Below, one piece after another: positions 41,726-50,809 of a stretch of DNA of 64,000 nucleotides. How positions within the stretch are numbered: the stretch's first letter is position 1; each line of letters begins with the position of its first letter. The notes below the pieces were generated by a model. The model ran no database searches. It had not been told where the DNA came from and saw only the letters and a list, made by a program, of their open reading frames with translations. The stretch is taken from positions 496,001 through 560,000 of the forward strand of contig CAVRVH010000007.1 of the NCBI GenBank assembly GCA_963724665.1, in the 5' to 3' direction. A program made the position numbers and the translations under genes. The DNA is from DASUPK01 sp963724665 (GTDB lineage Bacteria; Actinomycetota; Thermoleophilia; Solirubrobacterales; 70-9).

Positions 41726-42733
41726 ATGTCCGAAGCTGGAAGTCCCTCGGACCTTCCCCTCGTGCCCTGCTCGGTGGCGGTCTTTGCCCCGTCCCCGGTG
41801 GTAACGATCACGGTCGAGACTGGGCCCGAAGGCGAGCCCGACATACATCTGCACGCCGGTGGACAGGGCTTCTGGGTGGCGCGGATGGCGGCGCGGCTTG
41901 GAGCCAAGGTGAGCCTCTGCGCGCCGCTTGGCGGCGAGAGCGGCACGGTACTGGGATCCTTGCTAGGGGTCGAAGGGATATCCCTGCTCTCGGTCGAGAC
42001 CGAAGGCGCAAACGGCGCCTACATCCACGATCGACGCAGCGGCCGACGCGAGGTGGTTGCCGAGACCTCCAGCCCGTCGCTGACGCGGCATGAGCTCGAT
42101 GACCTCTACGGGGTAACTCTGGCAGCCGGGTTGGAATCGGATGTGGTTCTGATCACAGGTACCCGGAGCCCGGGAATCCTCTCCGCCGAGGTGTTCCAAC
42201 GTCTCTGCCGCGACCTGAGGACGAACGGACGCCTGGTTGCCGCCGACCTCAGTGGAGAGCCTCTCGCGGGGGCGCTCCGCGGCGGAGTCGACTTCCTCAA
42301 GGTGAGCGACGAGGACCTCAAGCTGGATGGGCGGTTGGCTGAGTGCGAACTGGAGGCCACTGCTGAGGTCGCTCACTGCCTCCGTGAAGAGGGTGCCGCG
42401 AACGTCCTCGTATCCCGATCCGTAGAGCCGGCGATCCTGCTGAGCGGCGAGTCAGAGCTCCAAGTTGATGGCCCGCATTTCCAACCCGTTGATGAGCAGG
42501 GTGCGGGCGACTCGTTGTTCGCCGGGATCGGCGTCGGCCTCGGTGCAGGTCTGCCGGTTGAAGTGGCCGTCAAGCTCGGGGTCGCAGCGGGAGCCCTGAA
42601 TGTCGCCCGTCACGGGCTCGGAACGGGGCATCTACGTGAGGTCGAAAGCCTCTGCGAGCAGGTCCGGGTCGATCCCCTTCAGGCGGGCGGGGCGGATTCA
42701 GCCGCCCGGTCTGCTTCTTCGACCGCGTCCTGA
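41726..42733 (+). CDS. PfkB-family carbohydrate kinase (1-phosphofructokinase-like)
   Basis: 335 residues from ATG 41726. HAGGQGFWVARMAARLGAKVSLCAPLGGESG is the N-terminal PfkB signature (GGx-N-type site reads GGQGFWVA). EQGAGDSLFAGIGVGLGAGL is the C-terminal signature with the GAGD anion hole and catalytic Asp. Likely phosphorylates a sugar phosphate. A PfkB next to Usp genes recurs in the DosR regulon. The last 55 bp overlap the convergent inositol-phosphatase-like gene. Confidence 0.88.
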   Translation: MSEAGSPSDLPLVPCSVAVFAPSPVVTITVETGPEGEPDIHLHAGGQGFWVARMAARLGAKVSLCAPLGGESGTVLGSLLGVEGISLLSVETEGANGAYIHDRRSGRREVVAETSSPSLTRHELDDLYGVTLAAGLESDVVLITGTRSPGILSAEVFQRLCRDLRTNGRLVAADLSGEPLAGALRGGVDFLKVSDEDLKLDGRLAECELEATAEVAHCLREEGAANVLVSRSVEPAILLSGESELQVDGPHFQPVDEQGAGDSLFAGIGVGLGAGLPVEVAVKLGVAAGALNVARHGLGTGHLREVESLCEQVRVDPLQAGGADSAARSASSTAS

Positions 42734-43512
42734 ACGATCGATTGAAGCTCGGGGGCGATACCCGGGGTCGAGCAGATCGTCACCGTTGAACGATAGGACC
42801 ACGCTGCCCCGCGCTCGTCAAGAGCCTCGGCGCCTGCCTCACGGGCGATCAGGACCCCTGCGGTCACATCCCATGGGAGGCTGGAGAGCATCACGCTCAC
42901 ATCGAGGCGGCCGGCAGCAAGCCAGGCGAGATCGACGATCTCCGAGCCGTGCACGCGCACCCGCAGACAGCGTGGGACGAGGCGATCCATCAGTTCCCGG
43001 TGGACGCGGTTCTCCACCTTCGCGGCTGGTCCGACCGCGAAATCGGCAAAGCCGACGATCGCCTCATGCAGGCCACCTTTCTCCATCACGTGGATGGGTC
43101 GCCCGTTGAGGGATGCGCCGGATCCGGCGCGCGCCAGATAGCGCTCCCCCAGCAACGGCAGGTCGATCACCCCTAGGGTCGGGGTCCCGTCTTCAACCAG
43201 CGCAAGGGAGATCCCGCAAAGCGGACTGCCGTTGGCGAAGTTGACAGTGCCGTCGATGGGGTCCAGAACCCAGAGCGCCCCGCTCTCGGCGACCCGCTCC
43301 CCCTCCTCCTCGCCGAGGAAGCCGATCCCCGGGGCCGCCGTCTCCAGTGCGGCTCGGATCGTCTCTTCAATCCGTATATCAACCTCGGTCGCATAGTCCC
43401 GGTCCCCTTTTGCGACCTTCGATCCGCTGTGCCAGCGGCCTTCGCGAAGCAGCGCGGCGCCCGCGTCGATGGCGGCTTGGACCACGGCCAGCAGACCGTC
43501 GTCGTTCGTCAC
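42679..43512 (-). CDS. Inositol-monophosphatase-family phosphatase
   Basis: 277 residues from GTG 43512, overlapping the P-type ATPase stop. The Mg2+-dependent phosphatase motifs are intact: FLGEEEGE (metal Glu), WVLDPIDGTVNFANGSPLCGISLALV (DxxDGT) and SLPWDVTAGVLIAREAGA (WDxxAG). It may act on inositol phosphate, fructose-1,6-bisphosphate or PAP. Shared transcript with the ATPase suggests stress-linked metabolism. Confidence 0.9.
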   Translation of the reverse strand: MTNDDGLLAVVQAAIDAGAALLREGRWHSGSKVAKGDRDYATEVDIRIEETIRAALETAAPGIGFLGEEEGERVAESGALWVLDPIDGTVNFANGSPLCGISLALVEDGTPTLGVIDLPLLGERYLARAGSGASLNGRPIHVMEKGGLHEAIVGFADFAVGPAAKVENRVHRELMDRLVPRCLRVRVHGSEIVDLAWLAAGRLDVSVMLSSLPWDVTAGVLIAREAGAEALDERGAAWSYRSTVTICSTPGIAPELQSIVQDAVEEADRAAESAPPA

Positions 43513-46238
43513 TCGGGCACCTCTCCATTTTGACGGCGCCGAAGCAGCCAGCGCCGCAGCTCGTCAGCGCCCCAGACGATGAAGGGGAACGGCGCCACGA
43601 AGAGCAGCATGTGCGGCTCGAGCGCCGCAGTGCCGAGCACCGATTGGAGCGGCGGCGCGTAGATGATCAGGGCCGAGAGCACCAACTCGAAGAGGATCCC
43701 CCAGAGCAGAAGGCGATTCGAGAACACGCCGATCGAGCGCAGCGAGGCGCGTTCGGTACGGGCGGCGAAAGCGGTTCCAATCTGGCCCATGACCATTCCC
43801 AGGAAGGTCATTGTGGTGGCCTGCTGATAGGCGTGATGCAGAGAATGTCCCGCGCTGGTCGGATCGCCCGGCGACCACCCGGCGCCTCCCAGCACGTAGA
43901 AGAACCCGGCCATCTGCAGCGCAGCGCAGATCACCCCAAGGAACAACCAGGCCCGCACCAGCATCGCCGGCCGGATCACTCCCTCGGATCGCTCTCGCGG
44001 CGGTCTTTGCATCAGACCGGGTTCTGCGGGCTCACGCCCAAGAGCCAGCGCCGGGAGCGTCTCAGTGCCGACGTCGAAGGAGAGCAGCTGCAGGACCGTG
44101 AGCGGCAGTGGAATCGCTCCGCCTCCCAGAGCGAAAACGATGAACGGGGTCACCTCCGGCGTGGCGTGGGCGAACAGATAAAAGAGGAACTTGCGGACAT
44201 TGTCGTAGACGCGCCTGCCACCCTCGATCGCGGCCACAATCGTCGCGAAGTTGTCGTCAGTGAGGACCATCGTCGAGGCCTCTCTGGCGACGTCGGTCCC
44301 TGACCGACCCATCGCCACCCCGATATCGGCCCGACGCAGCGCCGGAGCGTCATTGACTCCGTCGCCGGTCATCGCGACGGTTCGCCCCTCCTCTCGCAGC
44401 GACTCGGCGATCCGCAGCTTGGTCTCGGGAGAGCTGCGCGCGAAGATCAGCTCTTCGCCCCCTCGTAGGAGCGAATCCAGATCGCGGTCCGTCATCTCGT
44501 CCACCTCGCTGCCCACGACAACCTTCGATTTGTCAGCCCCGATCCCAACCCGCTTCGCAATCGCAGCCGCCGTCAGGCCGTGATCCCCAGTGACGACGAT
44601 CACCCGCAGGCCGGCCTTGTGGCAGTTCTCGACGGCGGCCGCCACCTCCGGTCGCGGAGGATCGAACATCGCCACCAGTCCGAGAAACGTGAGCCCGGTC
44701 TCGGCATCCGCCCGCTTCTCAGGCGGGCCGTTGGCAAGCGGACCGCGCTCAGCAATCGCCAGTACGCGTAGTCCCTGACCTGCGTATTCGTCGACGGCCA
44801 TTTGAACTCGATCTCGCTCCCTGGCGTTGAGTGGGCGCACTCTGCCGTCAACGGCGATCGAGCTGCAGTGGGGGAGCACCGCTTCGGGTGCCCCCTTGGT
44901 GTCGACCCAGAGCTCTCCGGCGCGCTGGTCGACAGTCGACATCAGCCGCAGCGAGGGGTCGAAGTGGAAGACCGCGCGGCGGCCGCGCTCTCGCTCGGCG
45001 GCATCGACAGGAACGCCAACGTGTCTGGCAGCCTCCATGATCGCCACCTCGGTCGGGTCGCCGACGAGCTCCCCAGTCCCCTCGTCGAGATGGGCGTTGC
45101 TGCAGGCGACCATCGCCGTGGCGAGCTCTCGGAGCCCGGCGGAATCCCCGCCGCCGGTGGCCCCCTCGTCTCCTTCTTCCAAGCTCAGCGAGCCCGGCGA
45201 TGTCCAAATCGACGTGACACTCATTCGGTTCTCGGTCAGCGTCCCGGTTTTGTCCGTGCAGATGACGTTCGTCGAGCCAAGCGTCTCGACAGCGCTCAGC
45301 CGCTTCACGACCGCTCCGCGCCGCACCAGATCTCTCGCGCCGACCGCTAGGGCCAGGGTGATCACCGGCAGTAGCCCCTCCGGCACAAGGCCCACCAGGA
45401 GACCGACGGCGAAGACGATCGCGTCCGATATCGAGAGTCCCGCCACCAGGGTCGCTATCGGGATGAAGGCGATGGCGCCTCCAACAGCGATCAGAGCGAT
45501 CAGCCAAGCCACCTTCCGGACCTGGTTCTCGAGCGGGGATGCCTCGGTCGTGACGCGCTGAGAGAGCGTGGCGATACGGCCGAGCTCCGTGTGCATCCCG
45601 GTCGCGTAGACCAGGGCGCGTGCCTCGCCCTCGACGCAGCTGGTCCCGGAGAAGACAAGGTCCCGGGCTTCGAGCCTCGGGACGCCCGTATCGGCGAACT
45701 CGGCGTCGCGATCGACGGGTGCGGACTCCCCGGTGAGCGTCGACATGTCGATCTCAAGCGAGCCCTCAAGGAGGCGCGCGTCGGCCGAGATCCGCTCGCC
45801 CTCCGCGATCAGGAGGACATCGCCTGGGACGAGCTCGGTCGTCGGAATGTGGAGCTCCTCGCCGTCGCGGACGACCCGCGCCTCGGATGGGAGATATGCG
45901 GCAAGCGCCTCCACCGCGCGTTCGGCCTGGAGCTCCTGGACGAAAGCGAAAAGCGCGTTGACGAAGATCACGACGACGATCGCAATCGCCACGGCGATGA
46001 TGCCGGCGATCCAGGCGAGTGCCGCCGCCGCCCAGAGGAGCAGCGCCAGTGGATGGGTGAATTGGCGCCCGAGGTCGCGGACATGGCTGCGACGCTCGCG
46101 GCGGCTGATCTCGTTCGGCCCGTACTGCTGGAGCCGGTGCTCGGCCTGGCGCTCGCCTAGCCCACCTCGCCCGACGCCGAGATGCTGTTGCAGCAGCCCT
46201 AGGCGCTCCTCGGGATCCAGCTGTGGTTCTTGGTTCAC
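43509..46238 (-). CDS. P2-type cation-transporting ATPase
   Basis: 909 residues from GTG 46238. The N-terminal cation ATPase domain, TGESAPVDRDAEF (actuator TGES), VEGLLPV-type PEGLLPVITLALAVG in helix M4, the phosphorylation site ICTDKTGTLTENRM, KGAPEAVL and MTGDGVNDAPALRRADIGVAMG are all intact. Ten helices are expected. PEGLLP and the C-terminal helices place it near Ca2+/Na+-type pumps rather than heavy-metal P1B pumps. CtpF, a relative, belongs to the mycobacterial DosR set. Ion specificity is unproven. Confidence 0.92.
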   Translation of the reverse strand: MNQEPQLDPEERLGLLQQHLGVGRGGLGERQAEHRLQQYGPNEISRRERRSHVRDLGRQFTHPLALLLWAAAALAWIAGIIAVAIAIVVVIFVNALFAFVQELQAERAVEALAAYLPSEARVVRDGEELHIPTTELVPGDVLLIAEGERISADARLLEGSLEIDMSTLTGESAPVDRDAEFADTGVPRLEARDLVFSGTSCVEGEARALVYATGMHTELGRIATLSQRVTTEASPLENQVRKVAWLIALIAVGGAIAFIPIATLVAGLSISDAIVFAVGLLVGLVPEGLLPVITLALAVGARDLVRRGAVVKRLSAVETLGSTNVICTDKTGTLTENRMSVTSIWTSPGSLSLEEGDEGATGGGDSAGLRELATAMVACSNAHLDEGTGELVGDPTEVAIMEAARHVGVPVDAAERERGRRAVFHFDPSLRLMSTVDQRAGELWVDTKGAPEAVLPHCSSIAVDGRVRPLNARERDRVQMAVDEYAGQGLRVLAIAERGPLANGPPEKRADAETGLTFLGLVAMFDPPRPEVAAAVENCHKAGLRVIVVTGDHGLTAAAIAKRVGIGADKSKVVVGSEVDEMTDRDLDSLLRGGEELIFARSSPETKLRIAESLREEGRTVAMTGDGVNDAPALRRADIGVAMGRSGTDVAREASTMVLTDDNFATIVAAIEGGRRVYDNVRKFLFYLFAHATPEVTPFIVFALGGGAIPLPLTVLQLLSFDVGTETLPALALGREPAEPGLMQRPPRERSEGVIRPAMLVRAWLFLGVICAALQMAGFFYVLGGAGWSPGDPTSAGHSLHHAYQQATTMTFLGMVMGQIGTAFAARTERASLRSIGVFSNRLLLWGILFELVLSALIIYAPPLQSVLGTAALEPHMLLFVAPFPFIVWGADELRRWLLRRRQNGEVPE

Positions 46239-46348
46239 CGGCGGGAACGATGACCGCAGACGAGGCGCCTTGGCTCCGTGGTGAGCACCGATGGCGATCG
46301 GTATTGAGTGACGATGACACCCCCCTCCCGTGGACCTACGGTGGCGGC

Positions 46349-47506
46349 ATGTTCGGCGGTGATCTCAAGATCGGGCGGCTCGCGGGCATTCCGATCAGCA
46401 TTCATCCGCTTTGGCTTGTGATCGTTGGGCTGATCACCTGGTCCCTAGGAAGCACCTACTACCCGGACCAGGTCTCCGGGATCCCGCCCACCGCCGCCTA
46501 CGGGCTCGGCCTGGCGAGCGCGCTACTCCTCTTCGCCAGCATCCTCCTGCACGAGCTCGGCCACGCCGTAGTGGCACGCCGCTATGGCGTTGAGATCAAG
46601 GGGATCGAGCTCTGGCTGCTCGGCGGCGTCGCAAAGATGAACGGTGCGGCCCATCGTCCGGAGGAGGAGCTTCGCTTCGCTCTGGCCGGTCCAGCGGTGA
46701 CCGTCGTGATCGCCGTGGTCTTCGGCCTAGCCGCCGTCGCACTGCCATCCTCGGCGCCGGATGCCGTCGTCGCTCTGCTCAGCTACCAGGCCCTGATCAA
46801 CGCCGCGATCCTCGTCTTCAACATGTTGCCCGCGTTCCCACTCGACGGCGGCCGGGTACTGCGGGCGATCATCTGGCAGCGAACGGGCAACTTCCAGCAG
46901 GCAACGGCACGGGCCGCCCGTGTCGGACGTGGCTTCGGCTATGGCATGCTCGCCCTTGCATTCCTCGGCGTATTCGCGGGGGCGCCGGGACTGCTCTGGC
47001 TCGGCCTGATCGGCCTGTTCCTGATCGTGGCAGGGAGGGCCGAGGAGAGCACCGTTGCGCTGCAGGCGACCTTCAAGGGCCTCGGGTTGCGGCGGGTCAT
47101 GGCCGTGCCGGCGGCGACACTCGATGCAGAAGCCACTGTGGCGGACGCTCTGCGGGATTCGTTTTCCGCACTTGGTTATCACGCCTTTCCGGTCGTCGAC
47201 CGGGGAGAGCCGGTGGGCCTGCTCAGCATCGACCAGGTCGAAGCGGTCCCCTCCGAGCGCCGAATGAGCAGCCGCGTCGGCGATCTCGCCGACCGCGATC
47301 CCTCCGTCTTCGTCGATGAGGACATCACCGTCGAACAGCTGCGTGCCAACGCCGCCTTCCAGCGGCATCGACGTGTCGTCGTCCGCTGCCACGATGGCGA
47401 AATCGGGATCCTTTCCGCGACGGCGATCGAGCGCGCAGTGCGAGCCCGGCGGATGCTCGACAATCCAGGGTCCGTAGTACCAATCCGAACGAAACGGATT
47501 GCCTGA
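46349..47506 (+). CDS. Site-2-protease-family zinc metalloprotease (M50) with CBS domains
   Basis: 385 residues from ATG 46349. Six hydrophobic helices with HELGHAVVAR as HExxH zinc site and FNMLPAFPLDGGRVLRAI as the third-ligand motif. The cytosolic C-terminus has two CBS motifs (VADALRDSFSALGYHAFPVVD and DEDITVEQLRANAAFQRHRRVVV), which may sense adenine nucleotides. Similar to the M50/CBS protein of the DosR regulon. Divergent from the ATPase with a 110-bp promoter space. Confidence 0.92.
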   Translation: MFGGDLKIGRLAGIPISIHPLWLVIVGLITWSLGSTYYPDQVSGIPPTAAYGLGLASALLLFASILLHELGHAVVARRYGVEIKGIELWLLGGVAKMNGAAHRPEEELRFALAGPAVTVVIAVVFGLAAVALPSSAPDAVVALLSYQALINAAILVFNMLPAFPLDGGRVLRAIIWQRTGNFQQATARAARVGRGFGYGMLALAFLGVFAGAPGLLWLGLIGLFLIVAGRAEESTVALQATFKGLGLRRVMAVPAATLDAEATVADALRDSFSALGYHAFPVVDRGEPVGLLSIDQVEAVPSERRMSSRVGDLADRDPSVFVDEDITVEQLRANAAFQRHRRVVVRCHDGEIGILSATAIERAVRARRMLDNPGSVVPIRTKRIA

Positions 47507-47510
47507 GCTC

Positions 47511-48434
47511 ATGGACCCGGGCTACAGCGGCAGTCTCTACATCCTCGCATTCGATCATCGCGGATCGTTCACAAAACGGTTCGGGATCAAGGGCGATCCC
47601 ACAGCCAAGGACATCCAGCGCTTCGCGGACGGCAAGCATCTGATCTTCGAGGGCATCGAAGCCGCGCTCGCGCGCGGCGCTGATCCGTCTGCAACCGGGG
47701 CGCTCGTGGACGAGCAGTTCGGCGGCCCGACGGAGGTACCCCAACAGGCCAAGGCTCGTGGCATCAAGCTCGCGATGCCGGTGGAGGAGAGCGGCCAGAA
47801 GGAGTTTGACTTCGAGTACGGCGACGAGTTCGGCGTCCACATCGAGCGCTACGACCCCGACTTCTCGAAGGTGCTCGTTCGCTACAACCCCGATGGAGAC
47901 TCGGAGGTGAACCGGCGCCAGGCCGAGCGCCTGCGACGCCTCTCGGACTGGCTACACGAGCACGATCGCAAGTTCCTCTTCGAGTTGCTGGTGCCGGCGG
48001 AGGAGGACCAGCTCGCCTCGGTGGACGGTGACTCCGATCGCTACGACGCCGAACTGCGCCCTGACCTGATGATCCGCGCGATCCGGGAGCTGCAGGACGC
48101 GGGAATCGAGTCCGACATCTGGAAGATCGAGGGCGTCGACGAGCGTGCCGACTGCGAGCGACTCGCCGCCCAGTGCCGAGCGGATCGACGTGAGGGGGTC
48201 GTCTGCGTGGTGCTCGGGCGCGGGGCCGACAACGACAAGGTCGACCACTGGCTCCGCCAGGGTGCTCCGGTAAAGGGATACGTCGGCTTTGCAATCGGTC
48301 GGTCGATCTGGGGCGATCCGCTGCAAAGCTGGATCGACGGCAGCTCTTCCCGCGAGGACGCGGCCTCGCAGATTGCCGACAACTACCTCCGCTTCATCGA
48401 CGTGTACACAGCTGCTGCAGCCGATTCGGCCTAG
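47511..48434 (+). CDS. DUF2090-domain protein (IolC aldolase-domain-like)
   Basis: 307 residues from ATG 47511; TTG 47499 would overlap the protease stop. LYILAFDHRGSF is the signature of the aldolase-like domain that is fused to IolC in some bacteria, and FLFELLVPAEEDQL, IWKIEGVDERADCERL and GFAIGRSIWGDPL are barrel strands of the same fold. Lys in WKIEG could be the Schiff-base residue by analogy with class I aldolases; I infer this only from position. Probably a sugar-phosphate aldolase. Confidence 0.85.
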   Translation: MDPGYSGSLYILAFDHRGSFTKRFGIKGDPTAKDIQRFADGKHLIFEGIEAALARGADPSATGALVDEQFGGPTEVPQQAKARGIKLAMPVEESGQKEFDFEYGDEFGVHIERYDPDFSKVLVRYNPDGDSEVNRRQAERLRRLSDWLHEHDRKFLFELLVPAEEDQLASVDGDSDRYDAELRPDLMIRAIRELQDAGIESDIWKIEGVDERADCERLAAQCRADRREGVVCVVLGRGADNDKVDHWLRQGAPVKGYVGFAIGRSIWGDPLQSWIDGSSSREDAASQIADNYLRFIDVYTAAAADSA

Positions 48435-48689
48435 CGACTTGGAGCAGGCTCCTCTCGCAGCAACAGCAGGTAGGCAATTACCCCTGGGCCGATCGGAAGC
48501 CAAAACGCGAACAGGCGATAGGTGAGAACGGCGACGATCGCCAGCCCGGGCTCGAAGACCGAAAGGACGATCGCCGGCTCACGGCGTGCGGAGCTGCTCG
48601 CCGGCCTGCGCTATCCCTGCCTTGGCGTGATCCGAGCCGTCGTAGGCGATCAGGACGGGGCTATCGGCTGAAAGCTTGTCGGGCGTCAC
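48431..48689 (-). pseudogene. Deletion scar: UspA N-terminus joined to the C-terminus of a YbhN-like membrane protein
   Basis: GTG 48689, with a good AAAGGAG, starts a 36-residue frame (DSPVLIAYDGSDHAKAGIAQAGEQL) that is the first strand and helix of a UspA domain and then ends. In another frame the downstream DNA encodes a membrane-protein tail (FEPGLAIVAVLTYRLFAFWLP then GVIAYLLLLREEP, ending 48431) like the end of lysylphosphatidylglycerol-synthase/UPF0104 proteins. The middle of both genes is missing. Confidence 0.6.
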
Positions 48690-48715
48690 GCGTCTCCTTT
48701 CGAGCGGGGTCCGGG

Positions 48716-49958
48716 CTAGGAGCTGATGTGCGAGGCGTGGTGCGGGTCTAGCGCCATCGGCTCCCGGTGCCACTCCTTGGGGAGCGAGACCTCGACGTCG
48801 AGCGTGCGTCGAGGCGGTTCCGGCTCGGCGAAGCCCTCCTCGCCGTGTTCGAGCAGCGGGGCCAGATAGCGGGCACTGATCTTGTGGGCGGGCCACCAAA
48901 GCTGGTCGGGCGAGACCATCCCTCCTCTGCCCTCCTTGGTCACGTCGCTGCTCAGGTGAAGCGACTCTTCCCCGGTGAGCAGCTGGCCGCGCAGCACCGG
49001 GTGAAAGGGCTCGGGGGAGATCTCGGCGCCCAGCCGACTGGCGATGTGCTGGGCCGCGGCATCGGCCTGCTGGGTGGCGAGCCCACCCTGCTTGATCGGG
49101 AAGTTCGTCGCGTCTCCCGCCGCATAGACGTCCTCCACGCCGACGACCCGCGCGTGCTCGTCGATCGGGATGAATCCGCGCCGGTCGCTTGGAAGCCCGT
49201 CGATCTCAGGCCCGCTCATCTCGGGGAGCGCGATGACCAGCTGGGCCTCGATTGGGCGATTCCCAGGGTCGACACTGAGCCCCTCATCTTCCTCGGCGAT
49301 GACGTGAGCACTCGGTTCAACCTCTATTCCGCGCGCCGCAAGCAAATCGCCTACGGCGTCGCTCGCGGCGCTGCCGAAGATTGCAAGCGGTGCCTCCTCC
49401 GGGGTGATCAGCTTGAGCTGAGTGTCGTGCAGGCCGAGCTCCCGGATACGACGGGCGGTCATCATTGCGATCTCGTAGAGCGGAAGCGCCCAGGTCACCC
49501 CAGCCGGGACCACAAACGCGATCGTCCGCGGGCCGCCGTCGAAGCGGCGGAGGAGTTGGTCAATTCGGAGCGGCTCGCGGGATGGAAACGTTGTCGCACT
49601 GTCAAGGGCGGGGTGGAACCGCCCGCCGGTGCAGACGACCAAGTAGGCGTAGTCGACGGTCGAGCCGTCGGCAAGCTCGACGTGGTGACGCTCCGGGTCG
49701 ATCCGCGTGACCCGCTGCAGGATGAAGCTGGCCTCGACCTCTGCCGCCAAGGGCGCCAGCTCGTGGCGCTCCGCCGGCTCGAGGCCAAAGGGCTCCTCGA
49801 CGAGCAGGGGCTTGTAGAGAAAGTCCGGATCCAGGGAGACGAGGACGAGTTCCGCTCGCGCGCCGGCGAGGGCATGCAGCGCAAGCAGCGCCTCCAGTCC
49901 GGCAACGCCGCCGCCGACGATGACGGCGCGCGGATATCGGTAAATCGCCGTCTGGCAT
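48716..49958 (-). pseudogene. FAD-dependent NAD(P)H/sulfide-quinone-reductase-like oxidoreductase with N-terminal frameshift
   Basis: From TTG 49750 the frame encodes 344 residues with FAD/NAD motifs (VDYAYLVVCTGGRFHPAL, VEDVYAAGDATNFPIKQGGLATQQADAAAQHI). In the same frame upstream lies the missing first Rossmann strand (RAVIVGGGVAGLEALLALHALAG) but no ATG/GTG/TTG. An ATG at 49958 (MPDGDLPIS) is one base out of frame with it. One extra base near 49925-49940 would explain this. Either a sequencing indel or a recent lesion. Confidence 0.78.
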
Positions 49959-49967
49959 TCGGAGGCC

Positions 49968-50195
49968 CTAGGTTCGGGCCCCGGGTACCGGCTGATTTCG
50001 GCGATGCTCGATGAGCCGCAGCGAACGGTTCTTCACGTCGATCGGGTCATGCTCGTCCGGCTGGCGGTGATCAGACCAAGCGAAATCGACGAGAACATGG
50101 CCTGGTCCGGCAAGCACCACCGTCCCCCTGTCGCGGGCTGCATGGTCCGCGACTGGCTCGATCAGCTCAACGAGGTCAAATGGATCGAATTCCAT
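49968..50195 (-). CDS. Small hypothetical protein
   Basis: 75 residues from ATG 50195. MEFDPFDLVELIEPVADHAARDRGTVVLAGPGHVLVDF then DEHDPIDVKNRSLRLIEHR read like one small beta-rich domain, similar in style to DUF4926-type proteins, but I do not claim that family. It sits 9 bp after the dodecin stop and 9 bp before the oxidoreductase ATG, on the same strand. Confidence 0.55.
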   Translation of the reverse strand: MEFDPFDLVELIEPVADHAARDRGTVVLAGPGHVLVDFAWSDHRQPDEHDPIDVKNRSLRLIEHRRNQPVPGART

Positions 50196-50204
50196 TGGGT
50201 TGAT

Positions 50205-50404
50205 CTAGTCGAGCACGAAGCTGACCTTGAGGTCGACCCGGTACTCGGCGATCTTGCCGTCGTCCACGGTCACCTGTTGCTCCTTCACCCAGGCGCCGCG
50301 GATGTTGTGAACGGTCTCGCTTGCCTTCGAGATTCCGGCGTTGATTGCGTCCTCGAAGCTTTCGTTCGAGGCCGCGTTATCTCGATCACTTTCGCTACTG
50401 ACAT
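50205..50404 (-). pseudogene. Dodecin with single-base frameshift
   Basis: ATG 50404 gives MSVAKVIEIT, the standard dodecin start, then goes out of frame. One base later the frame continues as SFEDAINAGISKASETVHNIRGAWVKEQQVTVDDGKIAEYRVDLKVSFVLD, a complete dodecin body with the flavin-binding Trp. A one-base loss near 50372-50378 accounts for it (200 bp instead of 201). Dodecins store flavins as dodecamers. Sequencing error or lesion cannot be told apart here. Confidence 0.82.
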
Positions 50405-50436
50405 CTGGCTCTCCTTGGGTAGTTCCGTAGGTGGAC

Positions 50437-50715
50437 CTATGGGGCCTTCGACTCCACCTTGACGATCTTGTCCGGCTTCTCCTTCGGTGTCGGCGCTTCC
50501 TGGTCGTCCTCAGCGTTCGCCGAGTCCGCCTCAACCGACTCGCCTCCGAGGATCTCCTCAACGTCGCGCTGTTCGATTGATGCGCGGGCAGCCGAGCTTC
50601 GAACCACATCCTCCTCCCAGATGTCGCTGGGGCGCCGGCGACTCCAGAGCCCCAGGGCGATCAGGACGAGAATCAGGACTGCGAGCGTCGTGAACACGAT
50701 GGCTTCAAACGACAT
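50437..50715 (-). CDS. Small single-span membrane protein with acidic tail
   Basis: 92 residues from ATG 50715. One N-terminal helix (AIVFTTLAVLILVLIALGLW), an RRR stop-transfer, then a charged tail (DIWEEDVVRSSAARASIEQRDVEEILGGESVEAD) with a Lys-rich end. No known domain. It is 32 bp upstream of dodecin and may share its transcript. A GGCACGGATCC motif lies 46 bp upstream. Confidence 0.65.
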   Translation of the reverse strand: MSFEAIVFTTLAVLILVLIALGLWSRRRPSDIWEEDVVRSSAARASIEQRDVEEILGGESVEADSANAEDDQEAPTPKEKPDKIVKVESKAP

Positions 50716-50760
50716 CGCGTATGACCGTATGCGCATCCGGTTTGTCCGCCATCGCGGCCG

Positions 50761-50771
50761 GGCACGGATCC
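50761..50771 (-). promoter_or_regulatory. Candidate operator half (GGATCCGTGCC on minus strand)
   Basis: GGCACGGATCC on the plus strand, 46-56 bp upstream of the small membrane-protein start. The same 11-mer recurs at 52651 and, one base shorter, at 52675, so the copies flank the two-component genes. Confidence 0.3.
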
Positions 50772-50809
50772 CTATCGAGGCGAACTACTTAGGGCAGCCG
50801 CGCGCGCTG

